A stretch of DNA of 64,000 nt from the NCBI GenBank assembly GCA_020631735.1, contig CM036159.1, positions 21,863,511 to 21,927,510 of the forward strand. Reading direction: 5' to 3'. A program made the translations under genes and the position numbers. This document shows positions 35,046 through 45,498 of the stretch, in pieces. How positions within the stretch are numbered: the stretch's first letter is position 1; each line of letters opens with the position of its first letter. A model generated the notes under the pieces. That model ran no database searches. It saw only the letters and a list, made by a program, of their open reading frames with translations, and was not told the origin of the DNA. This DNA comes from Saccharum officinarum. Its lineage: Eukaryota > Streptophyta > Magnoliopsida > Poales > Poaceae.

Positions 35046-35897
35046 AGAAACTCGTATAGTATAGAGGAAGAAGACTCGCTGCATGGTACAGAGGATTAGT
35101 ACGCATCAGTTTGTGAGCCAATGCAGTAGATCGCCTTTGCCATGTGTAATAAAAATGGTGGAGTACGTTCTGATGATCTATCTGAAGCAGAGAACGCGAG
35201 TCTTTTTTGCGCGACCATGTCTTGGCACGTTTTTTTATTAAGAAAAAATAGAGTTTAGTGCAGACAAATACATAGTACTCAAACGATTACCGAGTCACGG
35301 TGAGATAGAGTGCTCTGGCAACGGGCCATCAGAAAGCTGAATATATATAGGATTATCTTTTTAAATTCACTTATTCCATTGTCCGAAGGGAGGCGGACAA
35401 ACAAATGGATGGACGAAAAAAAAAGAGTCTGAAATTTTACCTCTTTATTATTAGGTATAGATACATATGAGAATCAAACTAAACTTTTTGTAACATTAAT
35501 TTCAGATTCGGAATTAATTTTAAGAGAACAATTAGTTTAAAAAATAAGGATTAGACTGAAATAGATAGAATTACCTCAAGATTATTCTTCCAATTTACAT
35601 CCGGAATCAAGCTAGGCGAAGGCGCAAGGCATTTGAATGTCTGATCGTGTGCCCCGCCACCGCATGGTTTGGGTTGGTTAAAGTCAACCTAGCTAGGTGC
35701 GTTGCCGTGTGGTTATGCGTTATTGCTTCCTGTGATTGCGGCGGGTTGAGGGCTTGGTGAATGGCTTCATTGGAGTTTGAGTAAAATGTACCTTCAAGTT
35801 CAAGATAGCACATGATGACATGAACGAGGTGCCCAAGCATTAGTGCATTACCAGATATAGAAGACTCCGTCGGATTTAGACACGAATTTTCAATATA
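35046..35897. other. 3' flank of F-box pseudogene 1
   Basis: No gene. The sequence is shared with unit 2 (38972-39460 and 44893-45202), including a stretch open on the minus strand at 35607-35840 that is broken in unit 2. AT-rich near 35360-35560. Confidence 0.6.
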
Positions 35898-37314
35898 TGT
35901 GTCGGTGTTTTTGTCACCCGACGAGTGAATCTATACGTATGTCACGTTATTTTAGGAAGACGATGGTAGTATCCAAAGACGTAAGAAATTATACTGGTTC
36001 AGGCCGGAGCCCTACGTCCCGTCTCAGAGAAAGATTGAATGTGTGTTATCGGTTGAATGTTCTTACAATGGGGTATGCAAGAAGAGAGTGAGAGAGGTAG
36101 GAGAGTGGAGAGGGACTGCCCGAGCGAAGCCTCAAGAGTCCATCTGTTCGTCGATGCCTTGGAGGGGTGCCCTGGCTGCCCTTATACAGAGTCCGGAGAC
36201 ATGGCACATACAAAGAGATAGGTTCTTCCGACCGAGCGGTCGTGAGCCTGAGGGAGAGAAATTAGCTAACTTGACCGGCAAGGAAGGTTGTCTTGTCTTG
36301 GTGTAGCGTACGTCCGAGCGTGGTTGTCGTCATGGTCTTGTGCCCACGTCGCGATATGGTGTGGCGTGGTGCTACTGTGCCGGTCATGACGGTACTGTTG
36401 GTACGGTGGTGGTTCGTCAGCCGTCCTATGCGACGTGGTCTCATCGTGGCCTTCGTCATCGCCTCCTGATCTCCCGAGCTTGTCGTACAGGAGTTGATAG
36501 CTGCTCCCGGGTCACCGGTCGCCTTGATGGTCATAGAGCCGACGGACACGACCCCGAGCTTTGGGGTCATGGCATTTGTTGGCTTGGATGGCGTGGGGGT
36601 TGCTTCCCGCGGGCACTGTACCCCCCACCCACCCACTCCGCGTTGGCGTTGATATCCGCGCCGGCATCAAGCTCTGCGAGCCGACGGGCCTCTATTCTTC
36701 TAAGCAGTAAGGTGATATTGTGCCGAAAGCAAATGTTACAAGCGTATGTTTCAAGTGTTTCAGATGTTTTAGGGTACGTTCCAAGTGTTTTATATCGATG
36801 TTGTAAAAGTAGATCAGGATGTTGCACATGTGGCAATCGGCTATACACGTATGTTTCGAGTGTATGTTCTAAATGTTTTAGATTTTGCAAGTGCTTCGTT
36901 TAGATGTTAGAATAGTAGATCTGAATGTTGCATATATATGTAAGTGTTTCAGGTGTTTTTATATGTATGTTGCAAGTGTTTCATCTGGATGTTTGTAATG
37001 GCTATACAATGTTTTTAAATGTTTTTTCAGGTGTTTTAGACATATATTTCAAGTGTTTCATCTATCTTTTAGACTAATGTTGCAAGTGTTACATCTGAAT
37101 GTTTCAAAAATAAATGAGGTGTTGTATCTCTCTTCGTGCTTTTTGTTACCTCGTCTCGGTGTCTTCTCCTCCTGACACCGGCTAGGTATCCGCTGCCCCC
37201 TCTCTGTTCTCGAAGCTGGTGACGTTTGGGGCGGCACGGGTCCTGCGTGGGCGCGTGAAACACGCAGGAAACCGACCGCAGGCGCGTCGTTCGAACGTCC
37301 GGGCACGCAAGCTC
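35898..37314. mobile_element. LTR-like fragment and repeats between the F-box units
   Basis: Begins TGTGTCGGTGTTTTTGTCACC exactly where unit homology stops. It contains ACTGGTTCAGGCCGGAGCCC and a GC-rich part with no recognisable coding region. This resembles the LTR of a grass retrotransposon, but I see no matching second end. From about 36700 it passes into degenerate short repeats. Confidence 0.45.
36735..37130. repeat. Degenerate TGTTGCAAGTGTTTCATCTGGA repeats
   Basis: At least six imperfect units of roughly 50-70 bp built around ATGTTGCAAGTGTTTCA-CT-GATGTTT. Spacing is irregular and many substitutions are present. No coding potential; this looks like an old tandem array or part of a decayed element. 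Confidence 0.6.
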
Positions 37315-37597
37315 GATATTTTAGAGATCCAGCTGAACGATCAATTTTAGGAACGTAAAGTTAGTTTATTACGCTACACATACTCCAAGCGGATCAGAAC
37401 TAGTTAGGCCGATTCCGTTTACTATTCATCCTGTCGTGTCGAAACAAAACAAGGTCCTGAATCAATGAATCAATGACCTCCGCGATTCCAGCTGAGCACG
37501 AAGGTGAAGGGTGTAACGCGCTTGCCATATAGATCTCTCGGCGGCGCGGCGACCGTGCCTCCTTCCGGATCGAGGGAACCTCGGCGGGAATAGATCG

Positions 37598-38971
37598 ATG
37601 GACCAGGTGCCTCGAGACGTGCTAGCGGACGTCCTAGCCTAGCCCACCTGCCGCCGCGCACCCTCGCCGTGTCGTGCTGCGTCTGCAGGGAGTGGCGTGA
37701 CGTCGTGGACGCGGACGCGCGCTGCCAGCTGCGCACGGACCTCCTCCCGCTCTCGGTGTCCGGCATCTTCATGATGACGAATGAGGCTGAGCCACCGGAA
37801 TTCTTCGTCCGGCCCTCCATGGCGCGTAAGATCGCTAGCGATCTCCAAAGCTACCTGAAGATGGACAAAGACCATCACGGCCTCTCTCTCGCAGGTATCT
37901 GCGATTGTTGCAATGGCCTTGTTCTGTTTGAGAATCACGTGGTCAACCCGGCGACGAGGTAATGGATGCGCTTGCCGCCTTATCCGACCCTGCCTGAGGA
38001 GAAACAGAGCTATTACAATTATTGGTACCTTGTGTTCGATCCCACGTTATCGCCACATTTTGAGGTGTTTGTGATGAAAAGTCCACTTGATTACAAGAAC
38101 GAGCCATCAGAATTGCTGCAGTTAGAATACATGTCAGTACGTATTTACTCATCTAGCAAACAGAGGTGGGAGGAAAGGCCTTTTCTCCGTGAAGAAGAAC
38201 ACTCAGCAACTGCTGCCAACATATGGTCAAAATTGCGTTGCGGAACTTGGCATGCTGTCTACTGGCATGGAGCACTCTACGTGTATTGGATGGTAACTTT
38301 CATTACGAGGTAGCCACTTGTCCCATAAACCGATATGTTTAGTTTATATTGATTTTGATTTCTTCCATAAACCGGTATGTTTAATTTTTTTTTTGGCAAT
38401 GGTTTTATATTGCAGGATAAACGTGTTCACTAATAAGTACCAAGTAATTAACCTGCCGCCTGACATTAACTGGACAAGGTATTATCAGTTCCGTCTTGGA
38501 AAGTCAGTGGGTGGGGTACATTTTGCGGTGGCTTGTCAGCAAGGACTCCAAGTTTGGTTCCTGGATGAGTCTGGTAGCAAGACGGAGTGGGTATTGAAGC
38601 ATGTCACCAGGTACCCATTCAATAATGATCAAACTGATAGGCCATGGAGTTTACAACATGGTCTCTATGCCTACGATGATGATGATCAAGAAGAAAACAA
38701 CAAAGAACCAACAACAGCTGAAAAGGATTCTGATTGGGACTCTGATGATGATAATGCCGGTGACATTGATCTTGAACGGGTTGACAAATACTCCTGCCCA
38801 TATACTGAAGTACTTGGATTCCATCCTTACAGAGATATTGTCTTCTTAGCTTTGTCGAAGGAAGTCGTGGCGTATTATTTTAATAGCTCAAAGATGCAAC
38901 CTTTGGGTAAGCTGCTCATCAGATATCAGTATCAAGTCATAGAGGAGGGTTTCGTATACACACCTACTTAG
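37598..38971 (+). pseudogene. F-box protein pseudogene 2
   Basis: Starts at ATG 37598-37600 (MDQVPRDVLADVLA), then a short insertion with a repeated CTAGCC (about 37636-37645) shifts frame in the F-box. Downstream the frame gives CVCREWRDVVDADARC and the F-box-associated region. Coding segments are 37598-38309 and, after a GT-AG intron, 38416-38971. A TAA at 37960-37962 replaces the CAA of unit 1, and a TAG at 38969-38971 replaces TGG (unit 1 reads PTWIGELPGASYLAR). The C-terminal exon carries the same Asp/Glu-rich loop as unit 1. Three lesions make it a pseudogene, though the long open C-terminal exon could still be transcribed. Confidence 0.85.
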
Positions 38972-39460
38972 ATTGGAGAGTTGCCTGGAGCCAATTATCT
39001 AGTAAGATCAAGAAACTCGTATAGTATAGAGGAAGAGGACTTGCTGCATAGTATAGAGGATTAGTATGCATCAGAGTTTGTGAGCCAATGCAGTAGATCG
39101 CCATGTGTAATAAAAATGGTGGAGTATGTTCTGATGATCTACCAGAAGCAGAGATGCGAGTCTTTTTTGCGCGACTATGCCTTGGCACGTTTTTTTATTA
39201 AGAGAAGATAGAGTTTAGTGCAGACAAATACACAGTAATCAAACGACTACCGAGTCACGGTGAGATGGAGTGCTCTGGTAACGGGCCATCAGAAAGCTGA
39301 ATAGGATTAACTTTTTAAATTCACTTATTTATAGTAATACATATGAGAATCAAACTAAATTTTTTTGTAACATCAATTTTAGATTCAGAATTAATTTTAA
39401 GAGAACAATTCATTTCAAAAATAAGGATTGTAATGAAATAGATAGAATTACCTCAAGATT
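38972..39460. other. 3' flank of F-box pseudogene 2, up to the LINE
   Basis: Homologous to the flank of unit 1 from 35046. No gene. The last 18 bases (39443-39460) are the left target duplication of the RTE LINE. Confidence 0.6.
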
Positions 39461-42109
39461 CCAACAACCAACAACTAACAACATAGCCTTTTATCCCAAG
39501 CAAATTGGGGTAGGCTAGAGATGAAACTCAAAAGAGACGAGAAATAAAGAGACACATAAAGGGACATAAAGGGCACAAGACAGAAAGATGTCACGGTTCA
39601 GGCACGTTGATTGCCAGTCTCCAAGCGCTCTTGTCCATAACTAAATCCTTGGAGATATTCCACTCCTTAAGGTCTCTCCTAACGGATTCGTCCTAAGTCA
39701 GTTTAGGTCGATCTCTACCGCTCTTTACATTATCGGCTCGCTTTAGAACCCCACTACGCACTGACACCTCAGGAGGCCTCCGTTGGACATGTCCAAACCA
39801 TCTCAACCGATGTTGAATCAATTTCACCTCAATTGGTGCCACCCAACCCTATCCTGAATATCGTCGTTCCGGACTCTATCCCTCCTTGTGTGCCCACAGC
39901 ACCAACACAACATACGTACCTCTGCTACACTCAATTGCTAGACATGTCGCCTTTTTGTAGGCTAACACTCAACACCGTATAACATCGCCGAGTGAATCGC
40001 CGTCCTATAGAACTTATCTTTCAGCTTCTGAGGCACCCTTCTGTCACAGAGGACGCTAGAAGCTTGACGCCATTTTAACCAGCCGACTAAAATTCTATGC
40101 CTAACATCTTCATCAATGTCGTCATCCTTTTGTAGCATCGATCCTAAATACCGAAAAGTATCCTTCCTGGCCACCACTTGCCACTCGAGGCTAACGTCTC
40201 CCTCCTCATGCCTAGTCACGCTGAAATCGCACCTCATGTACTCGGTCTTGGTCCTACTAAGTCTGAACCCTTTCAACTCTAACATGTGTCTCCATAGTTC
40301 TAACTTTCTATTAACCCTTGCCCTACTATCGTCAACTAGCACCACATCATCAGCAAAGAGCATACACCAAGGGATATCACCTTGTATGTCTCTTGTGACC
40401 TCATCCATCACCAAAGCAAATAAAATAAGGGCTCAAAGCTGACCCCTGATGCAGTCCTATTTTAATTGAAAAATCGCTGGTGTCGCCATCACATGTTCGA
40501 ACAAACATCACCACATCCCTATATATATCCTTGATGAGGGTATGACATTTCTCGGTACTTTGTCATATGTCTTCTCGAGGTCAATAAAGAGAGGTCAATA
40601 AAGATCATGTGCAAGTCCTTCTTCTGCTCTCTATATCTCTCCATCAATTGTCGTAATAAGAAAATCGCCTCCATGGTTGACCTACCAAGCATGAACCCAA
40701 ATTGATTTTGGGTCACACTTGTCACTCTCCTTAGGTGATGCTCGATAACCCTCTCCTAGAGCTTCATCGTATGGCTCATCAACTTAATCCCACGGTAGTT
40801 AGTATAACTTTGAACATCTTCTTTGTTCTTGAAGATAGGTACTAATATACTTCTCCATTCTTCAGGCATCTTGTTAGACCGAAAAATAAGGCTAAAAAGC
40901 TTAGTTAACCATACTATCGCTCTGACGCCTAGGCATCTCCACACCTCAATGGGGATACCATTAGGGCCCATCACTTTACCTCCATCCTCTTCAAAGCCTC
41001 CCCGATCTCTGCCTCCTGAATTCTTCTCATAAAGCGTCTGTTGGTATCATCAAATGAGTCATCCAACCCAAGGGCAGGATCCTCATTCTTCCCATTAAAC
41101 AACTTGTCGAAGTACTCTCTCCATCTGTCCTTGATCTCCTCATCCTTCACCAGAAGTCGATCTGTCCATTCTTGATGCATTTTATTTGGTTGATGTCCCT
41201 TGTATTTCTCTCGCGGATCCTAGCCATCCTATAAATGTCTTTCTCCCCTTCCTTCGTGCCTAGTCGCTGATAAAGGCCATCATACGTCTAACCTTTTGCT
41301 ACACTCACAGCTCGCTTTGCAACCTTCTTCGCTATTTTATAGCTCTCGATGTTGGCTGCACTCTTGCCATGGTGGAGGCGCTTGAAACACTCCTTCTCCA
41401 TAATAGCCCTTTGCACCTCGTCACTCCACCACCAGGTGTCTTTCGCTTCTGAAAGCCCAAGTTTGGTTTTGGTAATTAATGACACCAAGTTGCTAATGCC
41501 ATGTGTTAAGTGTTTTGAGTTAGGCATAAGCAACACATGTGATGAAGGTGTATGTGGCAAGGAGTGGTGGCCACAAGATCACAAAGAGATGGTGCATGGA
41601 CATGAAATGATGATCATGGTGGAGATACATATAAAATAAAGGACATGATGATCAAGTGAAAGAGAAGGATCTAAAAGCACAATGCAAAGATATAATCATA
41701 GGGGTTTTCCTTTTGCCGGTCTAAGATGAGTAGAGAAGTGATTGACCGAGTTTAGGATACATAGCCGACTATCAAGAGGGGCAATCACAGTTAGCTTGGG
41801 AATCAAGTGCCACTAGATCATTGTCTTGAGCATATGCATTAGGATCTAGTAAAAGAGCTAACATAATGCCTTGGAAAATGATTGTGAAATGCTAACACAC
41901 ATGCACATGGTGGTGTACACTTGGTGGTGTTAGCACATTTGCGAAGGCGGTGGAGTTCAAGCGGTAAAGAGGGGTTTGGGTTCCTCTCTCCCTCCCGGCG
42001 AGCTTGCGAGGCGGGATTCGGCGCTTTTTGGAGAAGTGAAATGCCTATTTTCTATTGCGCCGGAAGTCGGAAAAGAAGCGGAGGCGAACGGAGGTCACTG
42101 TGGTGATCG

Positions 42110-42594
42110 GACGCTGCACCGGACGCGGTCACGGTATAACCGGACGCGTCCGGTCAGTGTTCAGCGTTTGCGCGGTTTTTAGTTTGATGATCGGACGCGC
42201 AGCGAGTCCGGTCACTGACGATCGGACGCGTCTGGTCATCCAGGGAGCTTACTGGACTCTAACCGGACGCGGGCACTGTTGCGTCCGGTCATTACGAGAG
42301 GCGCGTCCGGTCATGTGCGATCGGACGCGTCCGGTCGTTGAGGGAGCTTACTGGACTCTAACCGGACGCTGGCACTGTCGCGTCCGGTCGTTGCCTGGAG
42401 CGCGTCCGGTCATTGCTTTGAGGGCTCGCGGTGTTGCGCGACCGGCGCGTCCGGTCAGTTTGACCAGCGCGTCCGGTCATTCGCTGCAGCGCGTTCGGTC
42501 TGCGTGACCAGCGCGTCCGGTCGTTGCCTCGCAGTTAGCCGTTGCGCGACCGGCGCGTCCGGTCAGTTTGACCAGCGCGTCCGGTCAGCGCGAC
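42110..42594 (+). repeat. GCGTCCGGTC / GACCGGACGC motif array in the solo LTR
   Basis: About a dozen copies of CGTCCGGTC and several of the reverse CGGACGC occur within 0.5 kb, spaced irregularly. There is one ~100-bp direct duplication (GGGAGCTTACTGGACTCTAACC at about 42243 and 42342). It sits just upstream of the LTR TATA box, the position of a transcriptional enhancer. Confidence 0.85.
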
Positions 42595-42638
42595 TTCGGC
42601 TGGTTAAAGTTCCTAACGGCTATATTCGAAGGGGTACG

Positions 42639-42648
42639 TTATAAATAG
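42639..42648 (+). promoter_or_regulatory. Probable TATA box of the copia-like solo LTR
   Basis: TTATAAATAG lies about 50 bp downstream of the GCGTCCGGTC array and fits the U3/R border of an LTR. Confidence 0.65.
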
Positions 42649-45202
42649 ACGTTGACCGGGGTTTGAGGATAACTCTTGCACATTTTTTAGAACTAGAGAC
42701 ATACTTTGAGCTAGAGAACAACCCCTCCACTCATCTCTTTGCATAGTTGCACATCTTGAGTGAGATTGAGTGAGATTCAAGTGCATTGCTTGAGAGTTGC
42801 ATTCTAGAGACACTTGATCTTCGAGTTGCTACGGATTTCTTGTTACTCTTCCGTGTTTCCCGACACGGTAGACGGCTTGGAGCAGCGGAGGTGATTGAGC
42901 TCGCAATTGGAGATTGTTGGAGCCTTCACCAAGTGTTGTAAGGGGTTCTTGATCCTTCCCCGCGGGAGTTCGTAAATTGGATACTCTAGTGGAGCTCGTG
43001 GCTTGGAGGATCCTCATCTTGTGTGCGGTTGTGCGGCGCCCACCGAGGGCTCGACTCTTGATAGTCGATTAGCTCGTGAACCGACAAGTGGGTGCATCGC
43101 CACAACGAGGAGTAGCTTGCCGGGAAGCAAGTGAACCTCGGTAAAAAATCTTGTGTCATCTCTTTGTCGAGGATTTCTCTTGTGGTTGATCATTGTGATT
43201 GATTCTTCGAGTGCATTGCTTCTATACATCGTTGGTATATGAATCAAGTCACTTGCTCTTTACTTTCTTGTACTAGTTCTAGTGTAGTTTGCTTAGTGTA
43301 GCTTTTATCACATAGGAGTAAGTAGCTTAGTGACTTAGCCTTATTGGTGTGTATTAGAGATCTTAGCCTTGCCTCACTAGAATTGTATAGGTGGCTTACA
43401 TAGTGTAGTGAGCTAGTGCTAGAATTAGCATAGCCATCTTTTATACTAACGTGGTTGTCTAGTGAAGCTTGTAGAATTTTAAATAGGCTGTTCACCCCCC
43501 CTCTAGCCATTTGGACCTTACAGCTTCCCATTTGCCTCCCCTACTCACGCCAAACACTTCCGAAGCCACCTTCCAGACACATGTTATCATCTTTAGCCAC
43601 ATGTCGTCGGCATCTTCTCCCTCTTTTCAAAGCCCCTCGCCTAGCATCCTCTTCTTAAACGTTTGCGCTGCTTCCCCTCTAAGCTTTCACCACTTCATTC
43701 TCGCAATCTTGGCCCGTTTGTCCTGGTGGACACGTACCCAAAAGCAAAAGTCCGCCACCACAAGATTGTGTTGAAGGAAAACACACTCCCCAGGTAACAC
43801 CTTACAATCAAAGCAAGCACATCTATCCTCCCTCCTTGCAAGGATAAAGTCGATCTGGCTCGAGTGTTGTCCACTATGAAAGGTCACTAGATGGGATTCC
43901 CTCTTCATAAAGAGGATGTTCGCTATTAACAAGTCGTAGGACAACGCGAAGTTCAAAACATCATCCCCCTCTTGATTCCTACTACCATACCCGAACCCCT
44001 CATGCACCCGCTCGAAACCTACATTAGTTGCACCCATATGGCCGCTGAGGTCTCCTCCTATAAAGAGTTTCTCGTTGATAGACACGATACTAACCATGCT
44101 ATCAAGATCTTCCCAAAACTGCCTCTTTGTGCTGTCGCTAAGACCTACCTGAGGGGCATAGGCACTGATCACATTCAGAGCCGAATCTCCAACTGCTAGC
44201 CTGACCAGGATAGTCCGGTCGCCCTGCCTCCTAACATCAACGACTCCATCCTTAAGGCTCCTATCGATCAAGATGTCTACATCATTCCTACCCGATGTTG
44301 TCCCCGTGTACCAAAGTTTGAAGCCAGTATCCTCCACCTCCTTCGCCTTCTGGCCCTTCCATTTAGTCTCCCGAATGCATAGAATATTTACACGTCTCCT
44401 AATTGCTGCATCGACTAGCTCTCTTAACTTACCTGTTAGAGACCCTACGTTTCAGCTACCTAGACGAATCCTAGTTGGCTCGGCTAGCTTCCTTACCCTT
44501 CGCACCCGTCGAGGAAAGTGCGAAGACCCTTGCTCATTTTTCACTACACCTGGGCGTAGATGTAGCGTGCCACTAAGGTTGCGACGACCCGCCCCTTGCT
44601 CATTTTTCATTGTACTCGGGTCACGATACGACGCGCCACTAAGGGGATGACGACCCGACCCTTGCCCATTTAACACCACACCCGGGTTCCGATGTAGCGC
44701 GTCGCTAAGAGGGTTACACCCCAATAAATCTTTTGTGGGTTTCAAATCCATGAGAGTGACTGTTTTTTTACTGTTGGTTCGCCAGACCTTAACACACCCT
44801 CCTCCTTTACCCGGACTTAGGACCAGCTATGTTAAGACAACTCAAGAAAGTCTTCCAGTCAACGTAGGCGGAGTTAGAATTACCTCAAGATTATTCTTCC
44901 AATTTACATCCGGAATCAAGCTAGGCGAAGGCACGAGGCGTTTGAACATCTGATCATGCGCCCCGCCCCCGCATAAGGTTGGTTAAAGTCAGCCTAGGTA
45001 GGTGCATTGCCGTGTGGTATGGTGTTATTGCTTCCTGTTATTGCGGCAGGATGAGGGCTTGGTGAATGGCTTCCTTGGAGTTCGAGTAAAACGTACCTTC
45101 AAGTTCAAGATAGCACATGATGACATGAACGAGGTCCCCAAGCATTAGTGCATCACCAGATGTACAAGACTCCGTCAGATGTAGACACGAATTTTCAATA
45201 TA

Positions 45203-45498
45203 AGATAGTAAAATGGACCTTCCAGAAAATCATCTATGATGGAAATCAAATATTTGTTTCTCAGTTCTAACCTATTTCCGGAAGTCCACAGGCACCATAA
45301 TGTATTTGTCTTAACGGGCAACTCCAGTACATAGGGTGGCAACATTCTCAAGAGTACAGAGAACACCAACCATGCAATAATTTGGAGCACCGAAAACCAT
45401 ATCAAGAATAAACATGCATATCCATCACTGGATGTGCAAATTACATCAAAATTGCTTTATTTACAGTTCTCAAATAATTCTAACATACAGATGAGGGT
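45203..45498. other. 3' flank of MRS2-A copy 2
   Basis: AT-rich sequence just after the MRS2-A stop codon (minus strand), likely 3' untranslated region and terminator. I see no separate gene. Confidence 0.5.

Larger units (their letters stand above)
31291..35897 (+). repeat. F-box tandem unit 1
   Basis: Matches unit 2 (37315-45202) from the ATATTTTAGAGA-TCCAG block through the F-box pseudogene to TTTTCAATATA. Unit 1 carries a MITE (31335-31700) and a LINE insertion (32037-33908). Unit 2 lacks these but has an RTE LINE. Homology ends abruptly at 35897, where LTR-like sequence begins. Confidence 0.85.
41450..43522 (+). mobile_element. 2.07-kb copia-like solo LTR inside the RTE LINE
   Basis: Starts TGAAAGCCCAAGTTTGG and ends TTGGACCTTACA (TG...CA). 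The 5-bp duplication GCTTC flanks it (41445-41449 and 43523-43527). There is no internal domain. It contains a dense array of GCGTCCGGTC motifs (42110-42594), a TATA box downstream of that array, and the C-rich GTTCACCCCCCCTCTAG near the end. These features resemble LTRs of the copia Sirevirus/Maximus lineage, which carry CGGAC/GTCCG palindromes. That family call is inference. Confidence 0.8.
39591..44751 (-). pseudogene. RTE endonuclease/reverse transcriptase pseudogene, split by solo LTR
   Basis: From 44751 an N-terminal tract has three ~23-residue repeats (around NEQGAGRR and NGQGSGRH). The endonuclease (44451 to about 43528) includes CIRETKWKG, SAYAPQVG and SQIDFIL; the catalytic DLN-type motif reads GGDLSGH. 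After the solo LTR come the reverse transcriptase blocks GPNGIPIEVWR and PIFKNKEDVQ, and the active site MLFADDVVLV near 40355. The C-terminus ends at 39591. In-frame stops include TGA 44452-44454 and TAG 39962-39964 (probably former Trp codons), with a frameshift near 40590. It is not functional. Confidence 0.88.
39461..44874 (-). mobile_element. RTE-type LINE (minus strand) containing a nested solo LTR
   Basis: Flanked by the 18-bp duplication TAGAATTACCTCAAGATT (39443-39460 and 44875-44892). Excluding the nested LTR (41450-43522) and one copy of its target duplication, it is about 3.3 kb, the usual size of a full plant RTE element. Its 3' end on the minus strand is a short GTTGTTGG repeat rather than poly(A), also typical of RTE. 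It encodes an apurinic-type endonuclease followed by reverse transcriptase, with stop codons. It lies in the flank of F-box unit 2; unit 1 has the empty site near 35567-35584. Confidence 0.88.
37315..45202 (+). repeat. F-box tandem unit 2
   Basis: Second copy of the F-box unit. It is interrupted after the gene by an RTE LINE (39461-44874); unit homology resumes at the LINE's right target duplication and ends at 45202, shortly beyond the 3' end of MRS2-A copy 2. Outside the insertions the two units are clearly related but much more diverged than the 1-22652/46597-64000 pair, so this duplication is older. Confidence 0.82.

Noticed and set aside
35607..35840. 77-codon minus-strand ORF in the flank of F-box pseudogene 1
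   Set aside because: The homologous stretch in unit 2 (about 44917-45145) is not open, and no similarity is recognised.
42110..42594. Regular short repeats resembling a CRISPR array
   Set aside because: Motifs are ~10 bp, irregularly spaced and in both orientations, inside an LTR of a plant genome.
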